DNA from: Takakia lepidozioides
Lineage: Eukaryota > Streptophyta > Takakiopsida > Takakiales > Takakiaceae
Length of the DNA: 64,000 bases
Assembly: GCA_030704615.1 (NCBI GenBank)
Contig: CM060734.1
Coordinates: 28,596,042 to 28,660,041, forward strand
Direction of reading: 5' to 3'
Positions 1 to 10,575 of the stretch are shown here, one piece after another. Both the position numbers and the translations under genes were made by a program. The notes under the pieces are model-generated. The model was given only the letters and a program-made list of their open reading frames with translations, was not told the origin of the DNA and made no database searches. Numbering within the stretch: the stretch's first letter is position 1; every line of letters begins with the position of its first letter.

Positions 1-688
1 GTTGTTGAAGACACTATCAACATAGGTGAAGAAACAACCTCGACCCAAAAATCACAAGTTAATGGATGCTATGCCACAAAAGTCCATGTAAAATTATAAT
101 CTTGGAGCTGGTGTGCACTGGACACCAGCTAGTCCATCTGGACGACATTATAGAGTAGTCAAATCACTTGAGAGGGTTGTCAGCCCCCTCTTGGAGAATC
201 TTTACATGAGTTCTTCTGTTCTGAGCCCAGGTTCTCAAAACATTTGGCAGTTGAAGACTGGCCAATCAGTTCTCGGGACGTGTGCAGGAAATCTCACTTG
301 TTTTTGTTGGTGAGGTTTAATTTGCCTGCTACCATGCTCAAGGTCATTTGACATCAATATATTTTGCACTGGTCATAACCCCCCAACTCGTCTACATATT
401 CATTTGAGGTTGCCCCATTGTAAATGTGAGGAGGTTGTGGGCGCAGATTGTTCATCCAAATGACATGCACATCTTGAAGTTTTATGTGGATTGTGACGGT
501 TGGCTTGTAATGAAGTATAAGAAATCGGCAACCAACGCTGACTGGCTTCCGAAGCAAGTCAAAATGTGGAAGGTTGCTAAGGACGGGAGGTCTCCCCTGC
601 TACCCCAGGGGGTCCCGGAAACCTGTTCCACTGCAGCCTATTCGGGGAATAAAGCCAGACGCCAGGGAAAAAAATGCCAGTATTGTAA
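1..688 (+). other. degenerate coding-like stretch upstream of the 228-aa ORF
   Basis: The first ~95 bases are open (VVEDTINIGEE...) and end at a stop. Bases 426-600 carry another open stretch (HPNDMHILKFYVDCDGW) with good amino-acid texture. It is not joined in frame to the ORF that follows at 689, so it may be an upstream exon or a decayed part of the same gene. A GGGAGGTCTCCC-type palindrome at 581-600 belongs to the repeat family that fills 1380-2700. No family recognised. Confidence 0.3.
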
Positions 689-1375
689 ATGGCCTTTCGA
701 AGTACCGCGAAATTCTGGAGACTTGGGATGGATCTCGACAAGAACTACGAAAATATCATGAAGAACTACGATGAGTATTGGAAGGATGTTCTTCTTGAAC
801 TTGGTAAGCCATTGCCTGAGCCAAAGGACAAGCTGGAGGAGGGGTTTTGGCCTTCGACTCTGTGGAAAGCTAACCATGACAGAGATGGGATTAGGGTTGA
901 ATGTGAGAGTCAGGAGGAGTCAGAGGAGGAAGATCGCAACCAGTTGGATCCCTATTGTGGGCCAAAGAGTCAGAGACCTAAAGAGCCGATGAACCCATTC
1001 AAAGATATTGAAATTGGAAACTTCGTACTTGTTCGACCACCAGACACAAAGACATATCCAGTTTGGATGGGTGTGACAATCTCAGGTGTTGTTCGTGACC
1101 GTTCAGATGAGAGATATCGGCAAGTCCTTCTGGAGTGGTGGAGACCTAAAGGTGCCGCAGCGGAGGAGGTGGACAGGTATAGAAACTGTTGGGACAAAGC
1201 TTGGGAGTTCAATGAATCTGATCCACCAAAGTGGATACATACGAACTGTGTGGTGTGGACAATGCGACCTCGGAAGAACACCTCCAAGTGGAGCTCTAGA
1301 CGCATTGGAAAGGCCGAAGCAATTAAAGTGAAAGCAAATCTATATGCTGCGAACGATCAAAATGAGTCTGATTAA
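689..1375 (+). CDS. unrecognised 228-aa protein, possible C-terminal part of a transposon protein
   Basis: ATG at 689, TAA at 1373-1375. I do not recognise the family. The N-terminal third is charged (DLDKNYENIMKNYDEYWKD), followed by an acidic patch (ESQEESEEEDRNQLD, about residues 73-87). Residues ~107-195 look like a folded beta-barrel module: FVLVRPPDTKTYPVWMGV, then VLLEWWRP, then IHTNCVVWTMRP. Arrangements of this kind (a hydrophobic strand, a WW-R-P strand, then a C-V-W strand before a basic tail) occur at the ends of several transposon-encoded proteins; that link is inference. It could be the last exon of a longer gene beginning outside the window. The downstream repeat DNA is consistent with a mobile-element origin. 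Confidence 0.4.
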   Translation: MAFRSTAKFWRLGMDLDKNYENIMKNYDEYWKDVLLELGKPLPEPKDKLEEGFWPSTLWKANHDRDGIRVECESQEESEEEDRNQLDPYCGPKSQRPKEPMNPFKDIEIGNFVLVRPPDTKTYPVWMGVTISGVVRDRSDERYRQVLLEWWRPKGAAAEEVDRYRNCWDKAWEFNESDPPKWIHTNCVVWTMRPRKNTSKWSSRRIGKAEAIKVKANLYAANDQNESD

Positions 1376-1379
1376 GCAC

Positions 1380-2968
1380 AGTGTAGAGAGGTGCACGGGA
1401 GATCTCCCGTGCTAATTTGACGACAATATGTGTTAATGTTGATCTTACTGGTGATTACCAGGATTTTGTGGGAGCTCATTTGACAATCAGAAGTTCACCT
1501 TGAATTCTCTGTGTCGACCATTTGAACCTTTCAATTTTTGAACATCTATATCTCTAGCGATTTGAACCCTGACTGCCTGCATCTCAGTGAAAGTTTAGTT
1601 CTGGTTGATTGTATTTTACGCACATAGCAAGGGAGGTCTCCGTGCTACAGATACTTGACTATTGCAGACTGATATGATTAATATTCTCATTCACTATAGC
1701 GCTCATTGAAGAAAAAGAAAGGAAGTATGACGCCTCCTGAAGGAAGCGTAACTTATGGAGTCACTTCACCCCCAAGGGCTACTGCCTTCCGCTAGGAAGG
1801 TGGACACCTTCATGACAACCAGACTGTGGTTTGAACCCACAACCACATCCAACATGGTATGTGCCCAGTACCACTGGGCTACATGCTGGTTGTCGTGCTC
1901 ATTGAATAATATAGTTATGAGTCCCAATTTGGTTCGTTATCTGATAAGGATATGTCGGGGTCCGAATATCGTATTTTCTTCCCTAGCGGACTGTCCTTTT
2001 ATATATCTATTTCAACGGTGGCCCCTTCTTAATCTAACCTTGTAAATTGTATCCTCGTGATGTTGTTATTGATGAGGTCTCTCGTGGTATGTCTCGTTGT
2101 TTTTTTAATATTACTTACTGGATTCTTTTTTGATCTCCGGACAAATAGCTTTTGTTCTGATCTCCAAAATTTTGAATTTTTGAATGGCCAGTGGATGTGA
2201 ATGGTTGTACATTTTACTTTGTTTCCGTCTGACGGTTCAACACATTTTGTATGTCGGACGGGGCCGATTTCCGACGGTGTTTGATGGTTTTCTCCCTTAC
2301 ACATAGTGCTCGGGAGATGTCCCGTGCTACAGTGACTTGACTATTTCCGATCATGATTATTATATTTTTCTTAGAGCTCATTGTAGAATACCCTTGCGGA
2401 ATGTCTTTCACTACTCCGATATTAACGGTGGCGCCTTATGACGCCGACGTTCTAAATTGTATTTTCGCGATTGTGCTATTGATTTCTGTTGTAGTAGGGG
2501 AGGTCTCCCCTGCTATGTCTCGACGTCTGTTCGGCAGTTACTGGATTCTTATTTGGTATTCAGAGGGTGACAAATAATTGTTGGCTTACCGGACAGTTTT
2601 AATTTCTGGATGACCAGTTCATGTGAATGTTTCTAGATCTTACTTTCTTTTAATTTGACGGCTTGACACTTCTCGTATTGAGCACGGGAAATCTCCCCTG
2701 GTGGGGGGAGGTCTGAAAGCACCAGCAGCAAGCTGACATTGTACTTGAAATTGTATTTGACATGGTATCTGATCTTGTATTTGACGGTTCAATGCATTTC
2801 GTTTGTTATTTCATGTCCTCAAGATGACAAAGATTTTTCTATCCCTTAAGTTTCAATAATTCAAAAACATTATTCCAATGTTTCTACCAATAATTTTGAG
2901 TCACGACCCATTGTGGTTTTAAAGCTCTTACTTTGTTTCGTATATGATATTGACATGCATTTGTTACG
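1380..2968. repeat. imperfect tandem/dispersed repeats with GGGAGATCTCCC palindromes
   Basis: Six copies of a palindromic motif ending in TGCTA occur at 581-600, 1393-1412, 1626-1647, 2306-2330, 2491-2515 and 2681-2700; the 1393 copy is a perfect 20-nt palindrome. Longer blocks repeat too: TTACTGGATTCT near 2112 and 2537, the GTGGC(C/G)CCTT block near 2018 and 2427, and ACTTGACTATT near 1648 and 2334. The unit is therefore about 400-430 bp, stretched in one place by a SINE. No gene is visible here. Confidence 0.6.
1726..1903 (-). mobile_element. tRNA-derived SINE, copy 1
   Basis: On the minus strand this reads as the same ~170-bp unit found at 30831, 48876, 49448 and 49690: a tRNA-like head with an A-box-like TAGCCCAGTGG and a B-box-like GGTTCAA(A/T)CC, followed by a body with the AAGGTGTCCACCTT hairpin and GGAAGGCAGTA. 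It interrupts the palindromic repeat array. Polymerase III boxes are inferred from sequence. It is diverged from the other copies. Confidence 0.6.
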
Positions 2969-2976
2969 TTTTCACG
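2969..2976. repeat. left target-site duplication TTTTCACG
   Basis: This perfect 8-bp direct repeat has its partner at 10769-10776, immediately outside the matching inverted ends of the 7.8-kb element. A ninth base (G before it) also matches on both sides, so 9 bp is possible. Confidence 0.75.
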
Positions 2977-3114
2977 CCCGGTTATCAGCGTCACGTCCGT
3001 CCGTCAACGTCAGGTCACGTAAGACCTGACTCTGACGGGACCTCCGTCACGTCAGGTTCGGGGAATATTCTGGTAAAAACAGTAGCAGGTAAAATACTGC
3101 CACTTAAGTAGTCA

Positions 3115-4195
3115 CGTCGCCGACACGGTGGCGGTGGCAAATACATTTTGAAAATTAACAAAATGAACGCGCCCGCCAATTATGGCGGTCGCATTGTTTT
3201 TCAAAATTAAAAAAGAAATAGCGACCGCCGTATTGGCAGTCGCTTCAATTTTATTTTTTTTAAAAGCAAGATTGGCGGTCGCACTGGCGGTCGCTTTATT
3301 TTTCGAAATAGAAAAAGAAATAGTGACCGCCATATTGGCGGTCGCTTCAATTTTATTTTTTTTAAAGCAAGATTGGCGGTCGCACTGGCGGTCGCTTTAT
3401 TTTTCGAATTAAAAAAACAAATAGCGACCGCTATCTTCGCGATCGCTTCAATTTATTTTTTTAAAAAAACAAGATTGGCGGTCGCATTGGCGGTCGCCTA
3501 ATTTTAAAAAGAAAACAAGCGACTGCCATATTGGCGGTCGCACAATTTTGTAAATATGTACAGAACATGCGACCGCCATATGGCGGTCGAATAATTTCAA
3601 AAATATAAAATCAAATAGCGACCGCCATTGGGCGGTCGCTTAATTTAAAATATATATAAAAAAACAAACGACCGCCATATGGCGGTCAGTAAATTTAAAA
3701 TTATATAAAAAAAACAAGCGACATATGAAAATAAAAGTGACTGCCAACCGGTGGTCGCTTGTTTTAAAACAATACAATATTTGCGACCACCAAACCGGCG
3801 GTCGCGTCAATTTTAAAATATATATTAAGTTTAAGCGACCGCCAGCTTGGAGGTCGCTTAAACTTGAAAATATAAAGATTAAAAGCGACCGTCTTACTGG
3901 CGGTCGCATTTTTATTAAAAAAATTAAAAATAAAAGCGACCACCATATTGGCGGTCGCTTTATTTTAAATATATTAACAAATGAAGCGACCGCCATACCG
4001 GCAGTCGCATTATATTTGAAATAAAAAACAATAGTGACCGTCATACGGGCGGTCGCTTAAATTTAAAAATATACAAAATAGAAGTGACCGCAATATTACA
4101 CAAAATGAAAAGAAATAAAAGCGACCGCAGTAGTGGCGGTCATTTGTTTTTCATAAAAAATAAAAATAGCGACCGTAATATTAGCGGTCGCTTAA
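3115..4195. repeat. left subterminal hairpin array (about 22 units)
   Basis: About 22 units have arms GCGACCGCCA and TGGCGGTCGC with 0-6-nt loops, separated by 25-45-nt AT-rich spacers (TTTAAAATATATA-like), giving a period near 50 bp. Examples are at 3221-3246, 3571-3594, 3840-3866 and 4120-4142. In three units (near 3272, 3374 and 3474) the two arms lie in the same direction instead of inverted. Short ORFs across this region are artefacts of the repeat. Confidence 0.85.
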
Positions 4196-4300
4196 TTTCA
4201 AAATTACAACAAATATGGTTGTACAGCCTTTTCGGGTGGGCGCTATTGGTTTGTCATTTATTCATTTCATTTTCATTTCACTTTCATCCTTCTTGGATCA

Positions 4301-4307
4301 TATATAA
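4301..4307 (+). promoter_or_regulatory. TATA-like box at the inner edge of the left array
   Basis: TATATAA followed by GGGAGGATGG lies just inside the hairpin array and upstream of the plus-strand cargo genes. A plausible core promoter; no other element is visible. Position and sequence only. Confidence 0.35.
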
Positions 4308-4631
4308 GGGAGGATGGTCACCAAGCTCCTCAGTTCTTTTGGCGCAAACACTTGAGGTTGTTTTGGATGTTCTCTTCCATTGAACGAGAGTGTAGCCCAA
4401 GAAGAGGGTGCGCACCTTTTGCCATTGTGACTTCCACCAAAGCCACTTCAGCAGATTGTGTATAAGCTCAACACTACAACCCACATCGACCCACTTAGGT
4501 TGCTGACAGGTGTAGAAGTGTTGGGCTATCGCATTGCACTCTATATTCACAACACGTTCATTTAATATGGTGACCCTAGCATACTAGCAAAAGAGGGCTG
4601 GAAGGATGTTCCGGAAGAGTTCCGGTGGCCG

Positions 4632-5703
4632 ATGACGAGATGCAAAAAATTCGTGAAATGGTACCACATCAATCGATTGTGGCCTTTGGATAAGCATGAC
4701 GTGCAAACCCGAAACAATTACGCAGAGTCCAGGTCTTGCATGAACTTGCATTTCCAGCATAGGGCGAATGAGGTGCATTGCACATTGTGGGGTCAACCTC
4801 TCTTAAAGGGCCAAATCTCGTACACCTTGGCAGTCATGTTGTACATGGAGGTCATACTCTTGCGTCCAGTGAATTGCAAACTGCTAGTAGGAGGAACGCA
4901 AGGTTGCTATACGATTTGGAGTACATCCCGGACACGTTCGGAATACAACCGGCTGCAACGTTAGAGGAACAACTGGCGGAAAGAGACCAGCGAATCAGGA
5001 CCCTACATGACCGACTAGACTGGCAAACACTGCGCATAGCCGAGTTGAAAGCTAGATTGCAAGACATGCCTCCAAACAATGAAGGCACTGTTGTCCACAA
5101 TGAGGATCGAACAAACGTCGTGGACATGGACGCGAAGTTTGCGATGCCCGATCGCAGTATTGACCTCATCATTCACGAAATTACGGACGTCCTTGACTCT
5201 GTGGCCGATGAAACCATGGTTGAGGAACAGCGAATTGTGGATGAGAGAAGGAGGAAAAGAAAAAAACCAGTACTGAAAACCGAGGAATGTTCGAGGGTCG
5301 TCATTCAATCGGAGATGAACCCGATATTAGATGTCGACCGCGTTACAAAGGAGTGGGACATTGTCATGGCAACTGCATGGCGCTTGTCCAAAACGCTGGA
5401 GATTCGGGCATGGGTCCCATTGAATGGCAATTGGAAGAATTGGGTACAATGAGCGACCCATTTGGCCTAGCACGGGTAGAGTGGGCACTGTCAGGCTTGC
5501 AACGTGTCGCACGCATGTCGAACCGTAGCGTGGATAACATTTATGCCAACATGCAAAGGTATAACGATCTCCGCATCGCATCAAGCGTGTTCGTCGGGTA
5601 TACCAATTGGGCAGATGTGGATTCTATGTTCGATCGATGTGAGCACAGAATTTCGGGGTCGAACAGAAGCATAAACTGGAAATTGGAGATAGAGGAAGAG
5701 TGA
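4632..5703 (+). pseudogene. broken coiled-coil protein gene (element cargo)
   Basis: Coding texture runs through three overlapping plus frames. The first half (4632-4890) encodes WYHINRLWPLDKHDVQTRNN and a hydrophobic stretch near ISYTLAVMLYMEVILL. The middle (4880-5430) has a clear coiled coil, LEEQLAERDQRIRTLHDRLD, followed by a basic patch DERRRKRKKP. The end (5430-5703) encodes SDPFGLARVEWALSGLQRVA and stops at TGA 5701. Frame changes near 4890 and 5430 mean either two frameshifts or small introns. I do not recognise the family. It lies ~20 bp upstream of the RING-like frame in the same orientation and may be the front of the same gene. Both sit within the 7.8-kb element, so they are cargo or element-specific genes. 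Confidence 0.45.
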
Positions 5704-5722
5704 GACACCACAACAAGGATGA

Positions 5723-6775
5723 CCAGCCACATCAAACTGGTCCAGAGGGAGGAGATACCATGAGGCGTTTTGCCGTCATACAGTTTGTTCGATGTATAGG
5801 AATCTATATGGCCTAGAGGGATGTCATGTGCTTGGATCATGTGGACATATGTTCCATCTCACATGTCTTATCCCGCAAGCCTTGCGGACGAGCGCTTGCC
5901 CAGAATGTCATACACCAATCCATCGTCGTTTCTATGAGCTGGTGGGCTTGGAGGATCGGATGCCCATAGGCTTTGAATACAATCGACACAACCTCCCATT
6001 GGATGGGCTACCATATACATTTCTGAATTGTATGCATTGGGGCAAGAACTTGGTATGGGATGCAGACAGAGAGATGCATGACATACATGCCGGAAATCCG
6101 ACATACATCAAAGATCCCCAGTATTTCTGGGTCACACCTGACTGGGAGATAACCATACGTACGGGAGGCATTCGAGATTGGTGGGAGAGAGAGCAGTTTT
6201 GCCGCAATCTGGGAGGGCATTGGAGTCAAAGAAGGTCCAGGTTTATCCGGCTCTCACAGGTTCCATGGGTGCCGGAGGAGAACGAATTGTATGACCGACA
6301 ACCGATTGGGAGACATTTGTTGTTGTCCGAACTTGAAGATGCTATAATATGTCAACGCCGAATGAATGAGGCGTACGAGGCGGCTTATCGTCGAAACGAC
6401 ACAATGATTAAGGACAGGGCCCGCGAGAGATAGTTGGAAAGTTTCAAAAATACCATCAAGGCAGTTGTAGAGAAATGGAGGCGACTATGGACAGACCGTT
6501 ATCATCATGTTTTAGGGGCTCTATTGCCGGATGTGGACGGCCTCGTTGCCGATTTGCATGCAGCCCGAGCACTTGTTCTCGATCCACCTCCGCCACGTCG
6601 TGAGAGTGAAGAAGAAAGTCAACTTTCGCCACGAAGTAGGCGGATGCAGGCCAGAATTGATCACATGCCATTGGGCCCCTCGTTGACCACGAGATCACGG
6701 TCGCAAGCTCTGGCAATTGGCAGTGCAAATCAGGCCACAACATCAAATTCCTTGTCCTCGGACAGTGACGACTAG
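5723..6775 (+). CDS. RING-H2-like zinc-finger protein with an in-frame TAG
   Basis: The frame is open from 5723; the first ATG is at 5792. From that Met, Cys17-x-His19-x2-His22-x2-Cys25-x10-Cys36-x2-Cys39 (GSCGHMFHLTC...CPECH) matches the second half of a RING-H2 finger. The usual first pair is replaced upstream by Cys-x4-Cys (CRHTVC) and Cys11. RING fingers commonly recruit E2 enzymes in ubiquitin ligases; that role is family knowledge, not shown here. Residues 40-210 are an unrecognised Trp-rich region (DWWEREQFCRNLGGHW). A TAG at 6431-6433 interrupts the frame, which then stays open for 113 codons to TAG 6773-6775 with a Ser/Arg-rich, acidic tail (SSDSDD). CAG-to-TAG mutation or stop readthrough would both explain it. 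No transposase features. Confidence 0.6.
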
Positions 6776-7225
6776 GCTTTTAATGACCGACAGCGTAATA
6801 CATATACAATATGCATTTTTGTTGTACCTTGAATATTGTTGAAAAACACATCGATGACATTCCGTCAATTTTGTATATCACAAATTTTGTTAATACACAA
6901 TGCACATGTGCGGCACCTGCCAATTTCAATTGCATGAGCAACGTTTTCTTCACATTTACACTCGTGTGATGGGGAAGAAGTAGTTCACCCTGTAAACAAA
7001 TTTACAATGGTGTCATATTTGGTCATGACGTGTATGTGGGTATTTGCAATGAACTCCGAAAACTGGAGAACAAGGAAAATTGATGTTAACCAATAATTTA
7101 TAACGAGTTACGAACGGTCGTCTTCCAAACAAATTTCGCTTGGTCCCTGCGTATTTCATAATTATTTCGCAAAATCTACGATCTTTCTACAAACATACCC
7201 ACAAAGTTCTTAAAGCACAAAATAA
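6776..7225. other. AT-rich spacer, nothing recognised
   Basis: No ORF with coding texture, RNA gene or repeat arm was seen between the RING-like gene and the first 120-bp repeat block. Confidence 0.4.
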
Positions 7226-7640
7226 TTTCGATTGATCTCATATTACACTGGGACATATCAGAGGGTACATTGAACACACTGGCCAAGTTTCAAAGCGAAC
7301 GAAAATCATTTGGATGGGCAACCATCCGTTGGCCCATTGAACAAATTTTGATTGATCTCATATTACTCTGGGGCCTCTTACATGGCACATTGAACATAGT
7401 GGCCAAGTCTCAGAGCGAACCAAAATCATTTCAATGGCCAACCATCCGTTGAGCCATCAAATGAATTTCGATTGATCTGATATTAGTCCGGGACCTGTGA
7501 GAATGTGTCTCAAATGTACTGGCAAAGTTTGGAAGTAAACAAAAATGATTTGGATGGGCAACCATCCGTTCACCTGTTGAATGTATTCCGTTGGATCTGC
7601 TATTGCTTTGGGACCTGTTGGACTGTGTTTCGCATGCTCA
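7226..7640 (+). repeat. ~120-bp tandem repeat block 1 (3.4 copies)
   Basis: The unit begins AATTTCGATTGATCT(C/G)ATATTA and ends GGGCAACCATCCGTTGGCCCA. Copies start near 7226, 7344, 7463 and 7578. The first two copies are almost identical to those of block 2, 1011 bp away, which shows a block-level duplication. Diverged relatives flank retroelements at 22739-22890 and 56880-57145. Confidence 0.8.
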
Positions 7641-8230
7641 CGATTTTTTTTTCATTCTGTGTTTGAATGGGGCGTGTAATGTAGGCATATACAACGTGCG
7701 TGCCAAATTTGGGAGCGATCAAAATTCATTTGGACCCAAAACCGCAGTTTCTTCCCTGTTTTGCACTCCAAACTTGATTTGTGTTGTACTTCATGCACTC
7801 TTCATAGAGAGTTCTGCAATAGTGAGCGAAAAGAGAACATTTTTTTTTTGGGGCATTTTTTATTGGTCCAAATTTTGGCGGGGGAATAGCGGTGGGATGC
7901 TGGAAGCCGCAGAACAAAATTGAGCCAAAAACAAAATCGATACGTGCCCAAAACCCCCAGTGCAAACCTATTTATTGGCTTAAAATAAATTTAAATTCAA
8001 TTAAATTGTGGAATGGCTTGAGGGGGCAGCGCGTCGATGGGGAGGCAAATGATTTATTCGTCTGTTGTGTCTCCGCACATGTGTCGCACATATGTTCAAG
8101 CACATGCGGGCAAAAGAGGGGCTTCAACCACATCCGTTCAATGGGTGCAATAGCCGTGCACGCATTGCAGGATTTCTTTTTCGGATTGAACAAAAACCAG
8201 ATGACAAGTGAACGCCTCATTGGACAATTG
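7641..8230. other. unique spacer between repeat blocks
   Basis: Non-coding in appearance. ORFs of 110-130 codons here have no family texture and change frame through low-complexity DNA. Nothing assigned. Confidence 0.3.
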
Positions 8231-8231
8231 A

Positions 8232-8645
8232 ACGAATTTCGATTGATCTTGTATTACACTGGGACGTATCAGATGGTACATTGAACACACTGGCCAAGTT
8301 TCAAAGCGAACGAAAATCATTTGGATGGGCAACCATCCGTTGGCCCATTGAACGAATTTCGATTGATCTCATATTACTTTGGGGCCTCTTACATGGCACA
8401 TTGAACATAGTGGCCAAGTCTCAAAGCGAACCAAAATCATTTCGATGGCCAACCATCCGTTAAGCCATCGAATGAATTTCGATTGATCTGATATTAGTCC
8501 GGGATCTGATACATGGTATGTTGAACACAGTGGCAAAGATTGAATGCAAACGAAAATCATTTGGATGGGCAACCATTCAATCGCCCATTGAATGAATGGG
8601 GTTTCGTCTTCGATTATACTGGGACCTGTTACATGGTATGCCCTT
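8232..8645 (+). repeat. ~120-bp tandem repeat block 2 (3.5 copies)
   Basis: Same unit and orientation as block 1, offset by 1011 bp. The third copy has the variant CATGGTATGTTGAACACAG. The last copy breaks off where the 290-bp foldback starts. Confidence 0.8.
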
Positions 8646-8656
8646 TGAAGTTCTTT

Positions 8657-8944
8657 TTGTAGTGTCTCTTGCCTCGTAATGCGGCGCTTCTCCATGTCCA
8701 CTTTATCCAATATGTTGATATTCTCCACCTGGAACATATTCACATACGTGTGCAGAAATCCTTAAAGAAACAAATGACCATCTCCACTTTTATAAGCCTC
8801 ATCCCCAACTTTCAGTTTTGATGGTCATTTGGTTTTTTAAGTCTTTATATACGCATGTGTGGATATGTTCCAGATGGAAGATATTAACATTGGAAAAATA
8901 AGAGTTGGAGAAGCACCTCATTACGAAGCAAGAGACATTACAGA
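8657..8944. repeat. 290-bp imperfect foldback
   Basis: The left arm 8657-8782 (starting TGTAGTGTCTCTTGCCTCGT, ending CAAATGACCATC) is the inverted partner of 8820-8944 (starting GATGGTCATTTG, ending GCAAGAGACATTACA), with a 37-nt loop. The arms match imperfectly over ~125 bp with several small gaps. It could be a nested MITE, a long-hairpin transcript or a remnant of an inverted duplication. Confidence 0.7.
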
Positions 8945-9734
8945 AGACCTCAGCATGTTGAACATCTGGATGAAGAACCTTGCCCATCGTCGCTTCAAAG
9001 TTCTAGCGCTTCTAAAATGATCACATGTTTGTTGGTGGAAGCAGATCTCGTAGGCCACATTGATCTCGTACCCATCGAAGACTCCCGTAGGCCATATGGA
9101 ATGGTTCATGTGATACATTTTTACAAATGCGATGTGATACATTTGTGAAATGATATCACATCAACCGTTTAATGTGGCCAATGCACCTCTTCCACACCAT
9201 GGCGGAAATGTTCGCCACTTGAAAGCACAAACACAAATAATCCGTGCAAACAATCTCAAGAATCATATGTACTGCAAGGTGTTTCATATTGCCGATGTTT
9301 ATGTAGCCGAATTCTTTAGGAATCGTTTTGCTACTCCCATGCCAACAACATCAGGTCCACTGCGACTGCCATATTCTGAATTCCGTATCAGCCACCACGG
9401 ACATGAAACCAGGAACTTCGCACAAAATCTCCAATTCATTCAATTTATGGTGGGCCCCCCCAAAAAAAATGGCATTATTCTTGAAAAGGCGCGACAGGCC
9501 AATGACGCCTCATCACGTGTTAGCGCGGCGCGACTGGCCAGTCGCCCCTCGCCACGCGCACCCACATGGGAGAGGTCAAGGGTTCAAAACCACCTCCCCC
9601 CATCCCATTTGTTTCGTTTTTCCTAATCCGTAGCACCTCGCCACGTGGCTGACCAGACACCGCTTCATAATTAAAAAATTAAAAACAACACGCCACACGG
9701 CGGGTCCCTGGATTTCTAAGAAAAAGAAAAACAC

Positions 9735-10575
9735 GCGACCGTCGCATGGTGGTCACTATATTTATAAAAACAAGAAGAGCGACCGCCACATGGCGGTCGC
9801 CGTTTTTTTTTAATATATATTAAATAAGCGACCGCCACATGGCGGTCGCTGTTTTTTTAAAATATATATTAAATAAGCGACCGCCTCCTGGCGGTCGCTT
9901 AATTCAAGATTCAAAATATAAATAAGCGGCCGCCGCTAAATGGCGGTCGCTTCATTTTTAAAAATATATTAAGTAAGCGACCGCCAAACGGCGGTCGCTT
10001 AATTTAAGAATCAAAATCAAATCGAGCGACCGCCTCCAAATGGCGGTCGTTGTATTCTTTATTAACAAAAATAGCGACGGCCGCCAAATGGCAATCGCTG
10101 CATTTTTCAAAAATTAACTGAAGAAGCGACCGCCAAACGGCGGTCCCTTTATTTAAAAATAAAAATAAAAATAAGCGACCAATGCTAAATGACGGTCGCT
10201 AAATTTAAAAAATATATATACCGACCGCCACATGGCGGTCGCTGTATTTTTACAAAATATATCAAAGATATAATAATAATAATATAATAAAGTGCGAGCG
10301 ACCGCCAATCTGGGCGGTCGCTTCATTTAAAACATAATAAACTTCAACTGACCGCCAATGTAGGCGGTCGCTTATTTTAAAATATAATAAAATACAAGCG
10401 ACCGCCAATATAGGCGGTCGTTTCATTTATAAATAAAGAAATTACCGGCGACCGCCAATAGAGGTGGTCACTTAATTTAACAAAATATTAAATTACAAGC
10501 GACTGCCAATATGGGCGGTCGCTTTTATTTTAAAAATAATAAATTATATGCGACCGCCAATATAAGCGGACACAT
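9735..10575. repeat. right subterminal hairpin array (about 17 units)
   Basis: Units such as GCGACCGCCACATGGCGGTCGC (arms of 9-11 bp) repeat every ~45-55 bp with AT-rich spacers. Clear copies lie at 9778, 9829, 9877, 9977, 10118, 10298 and 10399. The loop sequences differ from those of the left array: mostly CACAT, AAA or AATAT here, against CATAT(T) there. GC-rich inverted motifs just outside the array (9480-9650) may be older units. Confidence 0.85.

Noticed and set aside
3112-4044. ORFs through the hairpin array on both strands
   Set aside because: They are translations of the repeat unit (repeated ATAV/RPPVWWS-like words), not genes.
3115-4195. CRISPR-like regular repeat array
   Set aside because: The units are palindromic with AT-rich, non-unique spacers of varying length in a eukaryotic context; there are no cas genes.
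7892-8284. 130-aa ORF between the repeat blocks
   Set aside because: It starts and ends within repeat or low-complexity DNA and shows no family texture.
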